Assembly (NCBI GenBank): GCA_036939355.1 | Contig: JALLAP010001093.1 | Location: 1-31,484 of the forward strand | Length of the DNA: 31,484 nucleotides | Origin: Thalassiosira profunda | Lineage: Eukaryota > Bacillariophyta > Thalassiosirophyceae > Thalassiosirales > Thalassiosiraceae | Direction: 5' to 3' | Part shown: positions 1 to 9,077 of the stretch, piece by piece | Layout of the letters: every line of letters starts with the position of its first letter | Position numbering within the stretch: position 1 is the first letter of the stretch | Notes under the pieces: model-generated | The model's database searches: none | What the model was told of the DNA's origin: nothing | The model's input: the letters and a program-made list of their open reading frames with translations, nothing else | Translations under genes and position numbers: made by a program

Positions 1-2566
1 CGGTGACGATCGACGCCAGGGCCGCGACGCCCTTGCAATTGTACGGGAAGAGGGTATCGACGCCCTTCAACGGCCCCCGCTTGGGCACGTGGGCCGGCGG
101 GCAGCGATTTCCCCGAACGTCGGCCTCGTCGTCCGACGAGCCTTGCAGCGCGAGGCCGTGGCCGGACGCCGCCAATTGGAAGCCGCTGCGCAGCCAGGAA
201 CTGGGGATGTGATCGCCCGCCGACCCGCCCTCGTCATCGTCGAGGGGGTAGGAGTCCCAGAGGCACGGCGAGGGGGTGCTGTGGGCGTCCGAGGCGTGCA
301 GGAGTTTGTCGACGTCGGACATCAATTCCTCCTCGTCCAGTTCCAGATCGCCGTCGCTGTCGTACGTCAGGCCGGGGAGGCCGTCCTCCCGCCGCCGCTT
401 CCCCGCCGACGCAGCGCCGGACTGGCCCTTCTTCAATCGAAAGACGGGCAGCGGGCCCGGGACGAACGCGCCGGCGTCGTCCGCGTCGGACGCTTCGTCG
501 TCGGCGATGGGGAGGGGCAGCCGGTCCAGGCCGGCCGCGCCGTCGTCGTCGCTGTCGTACTCCATTGCCCGCTGCATGGCCTGATCCGCCCGCTGCATGG
601 CCTGATCCGCCCGCTGCATGGCCCCCTGCACGGCGGCACGGGCAGCATCGTCGGCCGGGGGACGGTTTCGGGCGGGGCGGGCCCGTCCGCCCCCGGAGCG
701 GCGGACGGAGCGGAGCCGGGCGGAGCGGCGGGGCGGATTGCCTTCCTCGGCGTCGCCGTCGTCGTCGTCGTCCCTGGCGTTGGGCTGGTCGTTATCATCC
801 TCGTTCCCCTCCCTCCCCCGGCGGTCGTCGTCGTTTCCGCTCGAAGAGTTGTTGTCGTCGTCGTCCCCGCTGCCATCTCCATCTCCCCCGGCCCCCGCGG
901 CCTGCAGCCGCATCAGCCGCGCCAGCAGTCCCCGCGCATCGTCGGGGGCGCCGCCCCCTGCGGCCGCGAGGGCGCCCGGGAGCTCCTCGAGCGCGCCCTC
1001 CCCCAGAGCCCGGGCGTTGGCGAGGGCGTTCGCGTCCCCCGCCGACCGGATGGCCGCCGCCACGGCCTCCTGCCACTCGCGGCTGCCGAAGGCCGGGTCG
1101 CCGGGCAATTCTCCGGGAGCCGCAGCTGCCCCTGCTCCGCCGGCACCGTACGCCGCGGGCCAATTCGGCAACAGCGCCGAGAGTCGGCTCGGACTCCCCA
1201 AGCTCCCCAACCCGCCCAACGCAGCATCGCCCCCGTACCCCAGCGCCCCGAGCTGCAATGCCCTTAGGTAATTCTCCCGCGCCACCGCCTCGGCCGGGGA
1301 GTCCATCCCCAAGCTCGCGGCGTCGGCCCGGGCCAACGCCGCCGCGACCGCGGCCTCGGCCGCGCCGGCAGCTTCCCCCTCCCCCCGGTGGGCAGCGGTC
1401 CCCGTGCCGGCGCCGCGCCCGTCCAGTTCCCGCTCCAACTCGCGCTGCCACCGGTGCATCGACCGCAGGGACGCGGCCGACGCCCGCAGCGTTTCGCGGG
1501 CGGCCTCTCGCTCTGCCGCCGAGGGCTTGGCGTCGTCCCCTTCCGACGCGCGGCCCTCGCGGCCGTCGAGGCCCGCGGTCTTGAGGTTCCGCCGCGCCCG
1601 CTTGGAGGAGGGGCGGGAGTCTTCTTCGTCGTCGTCGCCCGGACCGAACATGTCCCCGCTTTTGCGCTTCTTGGGGGACGGCTTGCTCCCCCGGGCCGCA
1701 GCAGAGGCCGCCGCGGCACCCCCAGCAGAAGGAGCGGCGCCCGCAGCCCCGCCCGCCCCGGCCAAATAGTCCTCCCAGTACAGCGCGCTCGCCAGCCCGA
1801 CATTCCCGGCGCTCGCCTCCAACAAATACCGGGCCCGCGCGCGGTCCAACTCGGAGCCCTCCCCCACGTGGTTGGTGGCGCGCTCCCGCCGCAGCCGGCG
1901 GAGGAGGTGCTGCAGCTGCGGATCCCCCGATTCGTCGTCGTCCGCAGCGTTGGAGGTGGAGGCGGAGGTTCCCGTGGAGGAGCGCCCCGCCGCGAACGCC
2001 CGCGCGGCGCTCTGCTTCACGGGCCGCGCCCGAAATCGTCCCGCGGAACTGCCTCCCCCCGCGGCCGCATGGGCGGGGGGCAGTCCCCCGTAATTGAATC
2101 GTCCGCGAGAATCGCCGCCGGCGCCCCGGGACGCCGCGCGGTCGGCCGCCGCGCGCCCCCGGGCGGACCGGCCGGCTCCCATCCACGTGTCTTCCGACTC
2201 GGAGTCGTTTGAGCTCGACATTTTATTCTGACTGTTGCGCCGGGACGACCTTGTCGGCGGACGGCCAGTCCCCCCTGCGGCTCCCTCTGATTTACTGGAG
2301 GCGGGGCGGTGCTTCTCCCACGCCCGGGCGGAGGAGGCGGCGGTCCCGCGGAGGTACCCCGGCACGGAGGGATTACTCGCGGTATTGTTCGAGCCGCCTG
2401 CGCTCGCGATTCGATTCCGGCGGCGGGCCGTCACGCTGCGCGTCCGTCTGGGGGAAGGGGGCTGCCACGGATCCTCCCACTCGCGCTCCTCGTCGGCCTC
2501 CTCGTCGGCGGGGGAGGAGGCTGAGGGGCCCTTCTCCTTGGCGGTGGCCGCGTTGGCTTTCGTCAT
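1..2566 (-). CDS. UBA-like domain, acidic low-complexity protein (partial, runs off window start)
   Basis: The frame is open without a stop from the ATG at 2566-2564 to base 1 (about 855 codons); the 3' end lies outside the window. 2566 is the first in-frame ATG after an upstream stop. A second Met at 2221 (MSSSNDSESED) is an alternative start. Residues about 240-268 read LDRARARYLLEASAGN followed by VGLASALYWEDYLA. This matches helices 2-3 of UBA-like domains, in which a Leu-Leu-Glu-Ala helix precedes a G-N/D-V turn and an A-L-x-L-Y-x-E helix. The rest is rich in Ala, Gly, Arg and Ser, with Asp runs coded by GAC repeats. Near the window edge the protein becomes less repetitive (HIPSSWLRSGFQLA, then CPPAHVPKRGPLKGVDTLF), which may begin a second conserved domain. 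Family knowledge suggests ubiquitin or ubiquitin-like binding; the specific role is unknown. The neighbouring divergent gene also carries ubiquitin-binding motifs. Confidence 0.7.
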   Translation of the reverse strand, partial: MTKANAATAKEKGPSASSPADEEADEEREWEDPWQPPSPRRTRSVTARRRNRIASAGGSNNTASNPSVPGYLRGTAASSARAWEKHRPASSKSEGAAGGTGRPPTRSSRRNSQNKMSSSNDSESEDTWMGAGRSARGRAAADRAASRGAGGDSRGRFNYGGLPPAHAAAGGGSSAGRFRARPVKQSAARAFAAGRSSTGTSASTSNAADDDESGDPQLQHLLRRLRRERATNHVGEGSELDRARARYLLEASAGNVGLASALYWEDYLAGAGGAAGAAPSAGGAAAASAAARGSKPSPKKRKSGDMFGPGDDDEEDSRPSSKRARRNLKTAGLDGREGRASEGDDAKPSAAEREAARETLRASAASLRSMHRWQRELERELDGRGAGTGTAAHRGEGEAAGAAEAAVAAALARADAASLGMDSPAEAVARENYLRALQLGALGYGGDAALGGLGSLGSPSRLSALLPNWPAAYGAGGAGAAAAPGELPGDPAFGSREWQEAVAAAIRSAGDANALANARALGEGALEELPGALAAAGGGAPDDARGLLARLMRLQAAGAGGDGDGSGDDDDNNSSSGNDDDRRGREGNEDDNDQPNARDDDDDGDAEEGNPPRRSARLRSVRRSGGGRARPARNRPPADDAARAAVQGAMQRADQAMQRADQAMQRAMEYDSDDDGAAGLDRLPLPIADDEASDADDAGAFVPGPLPVFRLKKGQSGAASAGKRRREDGLPGLTYDSDGDLELDEEELMSDVDKLLHASDAHSTPSPCLWDSYPLDDDEGGSAGDHIPSSWLRSGFQLAASGHGLALQGSSDDEADVRGNRCPPAHVPKRGPLKGVDTLFPYNCKGVAALASIVT
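568..623. repeat. 21-bp in-frame tandem repeat inside gene 1
   Basis: Two full copies and a two-thirds copy of a 21-bp unit (568-588, 589-609, 610-623). On the minus strand each unit codes for the heptad ADQAMQR. The copies are identical, so the array is probably young. It may vary in copy number between strains, by 7 residues per step. Confidence 0.85.
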
Positions 2567-2935
2567 CGTGGTGCGTGGGGCAGAAATGAAAATGGCCCTC
2601 GCAAAAAGGCGAGTGAATTTTGTGTTGAAAGCGAGTGATTTTTGCGTCTCGCGTGTGAGGGCGCTCGAGCGAAAATGACGGGGTGGGGGAAGGGGAAGCA
2701 AAGGTCGCCCACAGGTCGCCCCCCAACCACAACCACAAGCGGCCCCTCCTCGACGTCGGCGTGGCTGACGTCCCTTCACATCGCCAGGCTTTGGTGCAGA
2801 TGCGCCAATGCTCTGCCGCCAGCTGAAAGGCCGGTTACCGCGGAGATAGCTGGTGTACGAGTTGCAACAACTTTTGTGTGTAAGGTACACCGTCCTTGCA
2901 TCGGTGCATCCCCTGCATCCTGCATCCCTGCAAAC
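2567..2935. promoter_or_regulatory. shared intergenic region between two divergent genes
   Basis: 369 bp lie between the start codons of the UBA-like gene (minus, ATG 2566) and the SMR-UIM gene (plus, ATG 2936). No other gene is supported here. The spacing is compatible with a bidirectional promoter. The last 40 bp before 2936 hold several copies of a gcatcc/tgcatcc word. I could not identify a TATA box with confidence. Confidence 0.45.
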
Positions 2936-4321
2936 ATGTCCCGCTGTCCCAACCCGACCACCCTCGACTTGCACGGATGTCGCCTCGAGGAGGCCATCTC
3001 CGAAGTAACATTGTTCCTCGAAAGAATACGGCGCACCGTCGCCTCCGCCTCGCGCCGAAGATCGGCGCACCAAATCCTATACGTGCAAATCATCACCGGC
3101 GCCGGATCCCACAGCTCTCACGGCCCGGTGTTAAGGAATGCGGTCCAACGATTATTGGAGAAGCGGGGGATGGACTTTCGATTGGAGCGCGGGGGCGGGG
3201 CATTCCAGGTCGATGCCCTGAGCGGGGTGGATTTGTACGATGCCGGCCCCGCAGTCTGTTCCAAGGTGGTGGTGTCGGAGCACGACGAATTCCACCGGGC
3301 CATGGCGGCACGGAATCGGGGAAACAACGCGGGGAGCAGCTTTGCCAATGCGGCCACCGCGATGGGCGCGATGCCGCCTCCCCGCCCGCCGCTGCAGCGT
3401 CCGCCGCGCACGGTCTCGGTGCCGGCGGGGCCGCCGTACCCGTACAATCCGAGCCGGGCGGACCCCCTCCCGTCGCAGGTGGCATCGAACGATTCGGAGA
3501 TGCGCATGGCGGTGCAAACGAGCGTCAATGAAACGCAACGACAACGCAGCAACCAGGCCCGGGGGAACAGGGAGTTCGAGCGGCAGTATCAGCGCGCCGT
3601 ATCGGAAAGTCGAATAGATCACGCGGAATCGGCGAGGAAGGCGAGTGCCACCGAGTCGAAGGAGCAGGAGGCGATCCAATTGGCCTACGAGCGGTCGATG
3701 GCCGACGAGGAAGACCGGCGGCGGCGCCGAGCGGCCCCGAACAATGCCCATGCGCACGAAATGGAAGAGGAAGAGCTCCAATTGGCGTACGAGCAATCCA
3801 TCGCCGACGAGGAGAGCCGACAAACGCTCACCGAAAAGCAATTCGAGGGGGCGCTGCTAATGGCCATCGAGGCCAGCGAGCGCGAGCGGTACAAGACTCC
3901 CGAGGACGAGCGGGCACGCCAATACGAGGAGGCGCTGCTGCGGGCCATCGAACAGTCCGCACAAGAGGCGGATGCGCAAAAGGGGAAATCGGACAGCCCC
4001 GACCCCGAGGTCATGGAACAGATTCTCGCCGAGTCCCGGGCATTGGCCGAGGCCGAGAAGGCGAACCACTCCGAGGACGACCTCATGGAGAAGATTCTGG
4101 CCGAATCGCGCATCGAAGAGGAGCGACGGCAGGCGCTGGAGGATGCGGTGGCGGCGCAGGGAAAGTCGTCGGAGGACGGGGGACCGTCCGACGAGGAGCG
4201 AATGTTGCTGGAAGTGATGCGAATCTCGCTGGAGCAACAGGAGGAGGAGAAGGCGGCCCTGGAGACGGCGGAGGAGGAGGCGGTGCGGGAGGCGCTGGAG
4301 GTGAGCCGGCGCATCCGGTAG
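2936..4321 (+). CDS. SMR-domain protein with C-terminal ubiquitin-interacting motif array
   Basis: 461 aa, single exon. I chose the ATG at 2936 because the SMR domain begins 8 residues later; the frame is open further upstream but that part is not protein-like. Residues about 8-95 form an SMR (small MutS-related) domain: the D11-L-H-G motif, a beta strand ILYVQIITG, the G55-A-G-S-H-S-S-H-G loop, and a final strand with GGGAFQV. From about residue 240 come helices of UIM type (acidic run, then hydrophobic-x-x-Ala-x-x-x-Ser): AIQLAYERSMADEE (about 243), ELQLAYEQSIADEE (about 280), ALLMAIEASERE (about 306), EALLRAIEQSAQEA (about 332). Weaker repeats follow: MEQILAESR, MEKILAESR, LLEVMRISLEQQ and EALEVSRR. 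The middle (100-200) is Pro/Arg-rich and probably disordered. SMR domains occur in nucleases acting on mRNA at collided ribosomes (Cue2, NONU-1, N4BP2), which bind ubiquitin by CUE domains. UIMs could fill that role here; that is inference. Confidence 0.85.
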   Translation: MSRCPNPTTLDLHGCRLEEAISEVTLFLERIRRTVASASRRRSAHQILYVQIITGAGSHSSHGPVLRNAVQRLLEKRGMDFRLERGGGAFQVDALSGVDLYDAGPAVCSKVVVSEHDEFHRAMAARNRGNNAGSSFANAATAMGAMPPPRPPLQRPPRTVSVPAGPPYPYNPSRADPLPSQVASNDSEMRMAVQTSVNETQRQRSNQARGNREFERQYQRAVSESRIDHAESARKASATESKEQEAIQLAYERSMADEEDRRRRRAAPNNAHAHEMEEEELQLAYEQSIADEESRQTLTEKQFEGALLMAIEASERERYKTPEDERARQYEEALLRAIEQSAQEADAQKGKSDSPDPEVMEQILAESRALAEAEKANHSEDDLMEKILAESRIEEERRQALEDAVAAQGKSSEDGGPSDEERMLLEVMRISLEQQEEEKAALETAEEEAVREALEVSRRIR

Positions 4322-4931
4322 GCGGGGACGGGCTTCAATGATGTGCATCTACTTCATCTCATTCATAAGAAAATAATACTGGCACATTCCAAGAGTATTG
4401 TATGGAAGCCCCTCGGCATCATCTGCTGTCAGACGCTTTGGAGGGTGGGAGCAAGGGAGCACTGAAACACCGACAGCTGAGAGCAGGGGCTAATCTCTAC
4501 TTGCCCCTGCTGAGAGGGACAGAGAAATACCAACTATCGAGTGTCCCAATTAGCCCACACACGAGTCGACAAATCCGGCGGAAATCGACGAGGCCCGCCG
4601 GCCCCGCATGCACCGTCGTAGCCGACGCTCTGAACCGCGGACGGCTGCCACCGAAAGGCCTCCACCTTCTCCCATCGCCGCCTCCGAGACGGTAGGAGGG
4701 GCGGCATTTGTGAGCGGGGCGGCCTTCTCTGCCAATTGCAATTGCTGACGCGCAAGATACGCCATCCCCGTTCTGCAGTCTGCACGGTGCATTGCAGCTG
4801 AATTGCAATTGCCATTGCAAACACCGTAGCCTACTCTCCATTGCAGCCTGTTGCAATATCTGGCCTGTATACTCTGGGGGCGCAACACCAGCCACGCCAA
4901 TCTCCCATTGAACATCAGTGAGCACTAAACT
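4322..4931. other. intergenic, 610 bp, no gene seen
   Basis: Contains the 3' end of the SMR-UIM gene (an AT-rich aagaaaataatact at about 4367 may belong to its 3' end) and the promoter of the next gene. No reading frame here looks like coding sequence. The only clear structure is the cluster of TTGCAAT words at 4733-4857. Confidence 0.5.
4733..4857. promoter_or_regulatory. cluster of TTGCAAT / ATTGCAA palindromic words upstream of the KH gene
   Basis: Within 125 bp, ending 75 bp before the ATG at 4932, the words caattgcaattgc (4733-4745), aattgcaattgccattgcaa (4801-4820), several single attgca words, and gttgcaatat (about 4849) are packed together. CAATTG is itself palindromic, so both strands carry the motif. 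The same word recurs in front of the gene at 29511 and in introns. A transcription factor site is inferred from recurrence only. Confidence 0.4.
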
Positions 4932-7900
4932 ATGTCAGACCCATCCGACGACAGCGACGGCGAGGGGTCTCGCCACTCAACAATGAATAGCGACGTCGCC
5001 GCCAAGCCCGCCGCCCACCCCACCCGAAAGAAGCGAAAGTACACCAAGCAAAAGAAGGACCGGCCCTCGGAGGACGACCACGTGCAGCTCTTCGCCTTCG
5101 ACCCCGCCGCCGATAATGCCGCCCCGAACAACGCGTGGGGCGACCGGCCCAAGCGCAAGCTCAAGGCCGTCTCCCGCTTCGACGCCCAGACGTACGACCG
5201 ATCCCGCGCCGGCCCCACCAGCGTCCGGGCGGGGCACGGCTTCCCCTGCCCCCGCTGCAGCTACAGCTGCAGCTACGACAGCCGGTCGTGCGAGGCGTGC
5301 GGACTGGCCGTCTACTACGAGGCCGGGGTGGGCGCGGTGGTGTTGAAGGAGCGGACGGAGGTGGGGGCGAGCGCGCTGAGCAAGCGGCGGCGGCGGGAGA
5401 AGCGGGAGGGCGAGGGAGGGTCGGAGAAGCCGCCGGCGGGGAAGGTGAAGAAGCGGCGGGGGAGGCCGCCCAAGGCTGCCACTGAGGGGGCGCAGCCTGC
5501 CGCCGCACCGGCGAAGCGGGGGCGGGGGCGGCCGCCCAAGAAGGGGAGGGCGAAGTCCGCCCCGCCCAAGTTCCGGGGGAAGGCGAAGCGGTTGCCGCTG
5601 CGCAAGCACGCTACGGTGGACGCGTCCGATAGTGAGGATAGTGATGCCGAACCTGCCAAAATCAAAGCCGCGACCTCTCCCAAGATGGGCGGAGGAACCC
5701 GGGGCGTGCCCCGACCGGTGGTGGCCTTCTACGAGAAGCGGCCGTTCGCGATGAAGGAATATCCANGGAACCCGGGGCGTGCCCCGACCGGTGGTGGCCT
5801 TCTACGAGAAGCGGCCGTTCGCGATGAAGGAATATCCACGGGTGGAGAGCGCCAAGGAGGATTTGAGCGCCAATTACCAGACCATACGCGAGAGTGAGTG
5901 GATTCCATTTTGCTCTTGCCATTGCTCGGTGATGTTTAGTTGTGCAGATGTCTCACTGCTCTGTCTCTTGGATTTCAGAGAGGGATTACAACCTGGAACA
6001 CACCGTCCCAAAGAAGAGGGCCAAGGGAAGGTTCATGTACTACGACTTTCGCGACTTAAGCGACACCCGAACCGCGCGGAGGTGGCAGTGCAACCTGCTC
6101 GCGGTGGCGCACGCGGACTTCGACGGCTGCGAGAGCCTCGTGGAGGCGCGAGAGCATCCCTCCTGGCCCGCCCGCCTGGCCGACGCCCACCACCGGATGC
6201 GGATGGGGCGGCGGATCCTCAAATTCCTGCGCGAGTCCGTCCTGGGGGGAGCGAAGCGCAAGGCCCGTCCGGGGGGATGGCGCGTCCCGGCCCTGACCGT
6301 CCAGCACGTCAGCTTCGCGAGCGGCGTGGCCTTCCCCCCCGCGCGGCGGGCGTCCCCGGAGGACGGGACCAAGTCGGGCGACGACGAGGACGAGGCGGCG
6401 AAGAATGCCATCGTGGAGGCCATACGGGGGAGGGCCAATTCCTCCCCGTTGGTGCGGGGAAGGTCCCCCTCCGCGTCCCTCGCCTCGTCGCTCGACGTGG
6501 GCAGCCTGGGGGAGAATTCGGCGGCGCTGGACAGCTCGATTGGGACGGGGATCATGGAGCCCAACCTGGGCAATGTCAGCGAGAGCGAGGAGTTCAGCAT
6601 GGTGCACCACGCGTTGAACGCGGACTTTCCGCCCGTGGATCGCCCGCCGGGGATTGGCGACGTGTCGACGGCAGCCGGAGATGTGGGCACGAAGCTGCAG
6701 GAAACCGAGAGGACGCTGCAATCCGTGAGCGAGGAGAACAAGGAACTGCAATCCAAGTACGACACTCTCCTGGCCAAATCGACCGGGACAGAGAAGGAGC
6801 TGAGGGATGAGATTTCCACTCTGATGGAATCTTCTAAACCGAGTGGAGAGAGCGAGGCAGCGTCTGACAACGAAGGGCCTGATATGGAGACGCAACTCGC
6901 GACAATAACGACAGAGAGGGATGACCTTTCGGAGAGGGTGGGTGGCTTGCAATTGGAGAGAGATCAGCTCGCCCAACAGCTCGAGAGGGCTAATGCGCAG
7001 CTCCAGGCGTGGGAGAGGGTGGGTAGTGCCTCTGGACAGCACGCTGGCGAGGCATCGACCAGCATTCGCGCGCTGTCCATCCAGCTCAAAACTGTATCCG
7101 AAGAAAAGACAGACCTCGCTAAGAAGTATACCACTGCGGCATCGGACCTCTCGGAGAAACAAGAGGAGCTGGAGAGTCAAAGGGTCAGGATTTCCGGGCT
7201 GGAATCTTCCGTCGAGGCGCTCACTGCGCAACGCGAGGAGGCCAACTCGAGGGTGGCCAAGCTCACATCGGCCAACAAGAACATTGCAGTGCTGGTGTCC
7301 GAACGCAAAGAGCTTCAATCCAGTTTGGACGATAGCATGAGAAAGGTCGCCCACCTCGAGGCAGAAAAAGTAGGCAGGCAAGCCATCGTCGAGGAGTTGC
7401 GCGCCAGGGTGGAGAAGCTGTCGTCTGATCTCAAGCAGGGAGCCAAACACAACGTACTGGAAATCGATCATCGACTGTACGCCTCCAGAGAAGCCAAGTA
7501 TATGGACACGATCGATCATCTTTCCGGAAAGGTGGAAGAGCAAAGCGATGACGCGCATACTCTGCATGGCACAATTGCCAACCTCACTGCGGAAGTGACC
7601 AAACTGCAATCGGAACGGGATGAAGCCATGGAGGAACGTGACGCAGCCCAAGTGAGGGTGCGCGAGTTGCAATCTGGGGAGGACGACCCCACCGGCGAAA
7701 TTACAGCAACCCTCAACTCGGAGAAGGAAGTGTTGATGACGAAGATCGAAGAGTGCATCGCACGGCTGTATTCAGAGAAAGACGACTCGTCTACCGACAG
7801 CCCCGTGTTTGCGACTCTGCAAGGAGATCCCTCTTCGCCGGTGCAGAAACTGAAGATCCAGATGAGGATGAAAGAGCACGAGTTGTCGAAGTTGAGAAAG

Positions 7901-8956
7901 GACAAGGAGAAGTTAGAGGCCTACACGAAGCAAACGCTGTCGATCTTCCAGCAGAAGTATTTCGCGACAGCGCAAGAATACAAGGTCCGGCTCAAGGAGA
8001 AGGAGGACAGGATCCGCGCGCTCGAGGCGAGGAAGAAGGACCCTCCGATTCCGCACCAGTTGAACCTGCCGCCGGTACGCCATGGAGGGGACATTCGCCG
8101 CGCTGCATCAAACGACACTAAGATGACAGACGAGTTTGGCAGGGAAATCAGCCCCGCCTCCGCCCACGCCGAATACGTCTTGCGCGTGCCTCCCTCGGTC
8201 GTTGGATGGGTGATCGGCAAGGGCGGGTCGACGATTCGAGATATGATGCACGAGAGCGAGACCAAAATCTGGGTTGATCAGGATTCAATGGGGCCGAACG
8301 AACCCCGCGTGGTGTACGTGAGTGGCAAGCGCTCGAACGTCGATGTGGCAGTGCGTATGGTGAAGGAGCTGGTAGAAAGGGCTCCCGTCAACAATGCCCC
8401 TGCCCAGCACGGAAACCGCACATGGAAGAAGGACGACGATGACAGCGCGCACAGAACTCGCCCCCGGAGGCAGGACGACGATGAGGCTCCCAGCACGCAC
8501 CGAACTCGCCCCCGGAGGCAGGACGATGAGACCTCAGATGAGTTTGGCAGGGAAATCAGCCCAGCCTACGCCGAATACGTCTTGCACGTGCCTCCCTCGG
8601 TCGTTGGATGGGTGATCGGCAAGGGCGGGTCGACGATTCGAGATATGATGCACGAGAGCGAGACCAAAATCTGGGTCGATCAGGATTCGATGGGGCCGAA
8701 CGAACCCCGCGTGGTGTACGTGAGTGGCAAACGCTCGAACGTCGATGTGGCAGCGCGGATGGTGAGGGAGCTGGTAGAAAGGGCTCCCGCCAATATTGCA
8801 CCTGCCCAGCACGGAAACCGCACCTGGAAGAAGGACGATGAGACTTCCAGTGCCCAGCATGGAAGTCGTCGCCCCCAGAGGCAGGACGACGAGATGGCGA
8901 GCGCCTTGCACGGAAGTCGCCCCCAGAGGCAGGACGATGAGACATATGGCGTTTGA
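4932..8956 (+). CDS. zinc-ribbon / AT-hook / coiled-coil protein with two KH domains
   Basis: Exons 4932-5893 and 5979-8956. After removing 73 bp of duplicated contig end (see 5694-5838) the frame is continuous and codes for 1288 aa. Residues 106-123 show C-x2-C-x10-C-x2-C (CPRC..CEACG), like RanBP2-type zinc fingers. AT-hook-like KKRRGRPPKA (about 173) and KRGRGRPPKKG (about 195) follow, in a very basic region. A conserved-looking stretch around the intron (FYEKRPFAMKEYP, then MYYDFRDLSD) follows. Residues about 530-985 are a long coiled coil. Two KH domains, each with the VIGKGGSTIR signature (GxxG = GKGG), lie at about 1014-1116 and 1150-1250. Repeated RTRPRRQDD / GSRPQRQDD tails follow each of them. 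Nucleic-acid binding is supported by the KH, AT-hook and zinc motifs; the actual target is unknown. Fusion of a nuclear-type N-terminus with an RNA-binding C-terminus is unusual, and a two-gene model cannot be excluded, although the frame is unbroken. Confidence 0.75.
5694..5838. repeat. 72-bp direct repeat around single N (assembly overlap)
   Basis: Copies 5694-5765 and 5767-5838 are identical, separated by the N at 5766. The 73 extra bases shift the frame. Deleting one copy plus the N joins GGTRGVPRPVVAFYEK and onward to PRVESAKEDLSANY in one frame. Interpreted as two overlapping contigs joined without merging. Confidence 0.95.
5894..5978 (+). other. intron (85 bp) of the KH / coiled-coil gene
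   Basis: Donor GTGAGT at 5894, acceptor ttgatttcAG ending at 5978 behind a T-rich tract. Splicing joins ..YQTIRE to KRDYNLEHTV in frame (phase 1). Without splicing the downstream frame does not connect to the N-terminal frame. Confidence 0.8.
8129..8838 (+). repeat. intragenic tandem duplication of a KH-domain unit
   Basis: Unit 1 at 8129-8436 and unit 2 at 8537-8838, separated by a 100-bp linker that itself holds a repeat coding for RTRPRRQDD. The units differ by one 6-bp indel and scattered substitutions, many at third positions. The core coding for PPSVVGWVIGKGGSTIRDMM is the same in both. No N is present, the spacing keeps the frame, and the copies have diverged in sequence, so this looks like a real recent duplication and not an assembly artefact. 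Confidence 0.85.
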
Positions 8957-9077
8957 CATCTGAGATTGAGGTACTTAGGAAAGGCGGAGGTACTGTGCGT
9001 CTATTTTGCAAGACGCTGCCGGGCCTCAACTCTATGGGCTAGATATGACTACTGTTTGACAAGAGGAAAAGATATTG

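Noticed and set aside
795..2186. 463-codon minus-strand open frame rich in Arg and Gly
   Set aside because: It starts at GTG and lies in another frame of the same strand as the UBA-like gene, whose frame is longer, starts at ATG and carries a recognisable domain.
6056..7672. 538-codon minus-strand open frame under the coiled-coil gene
   Set aside because: Antisense shadow; the plus strand has continuous heptad repeats and KH domains in frame.
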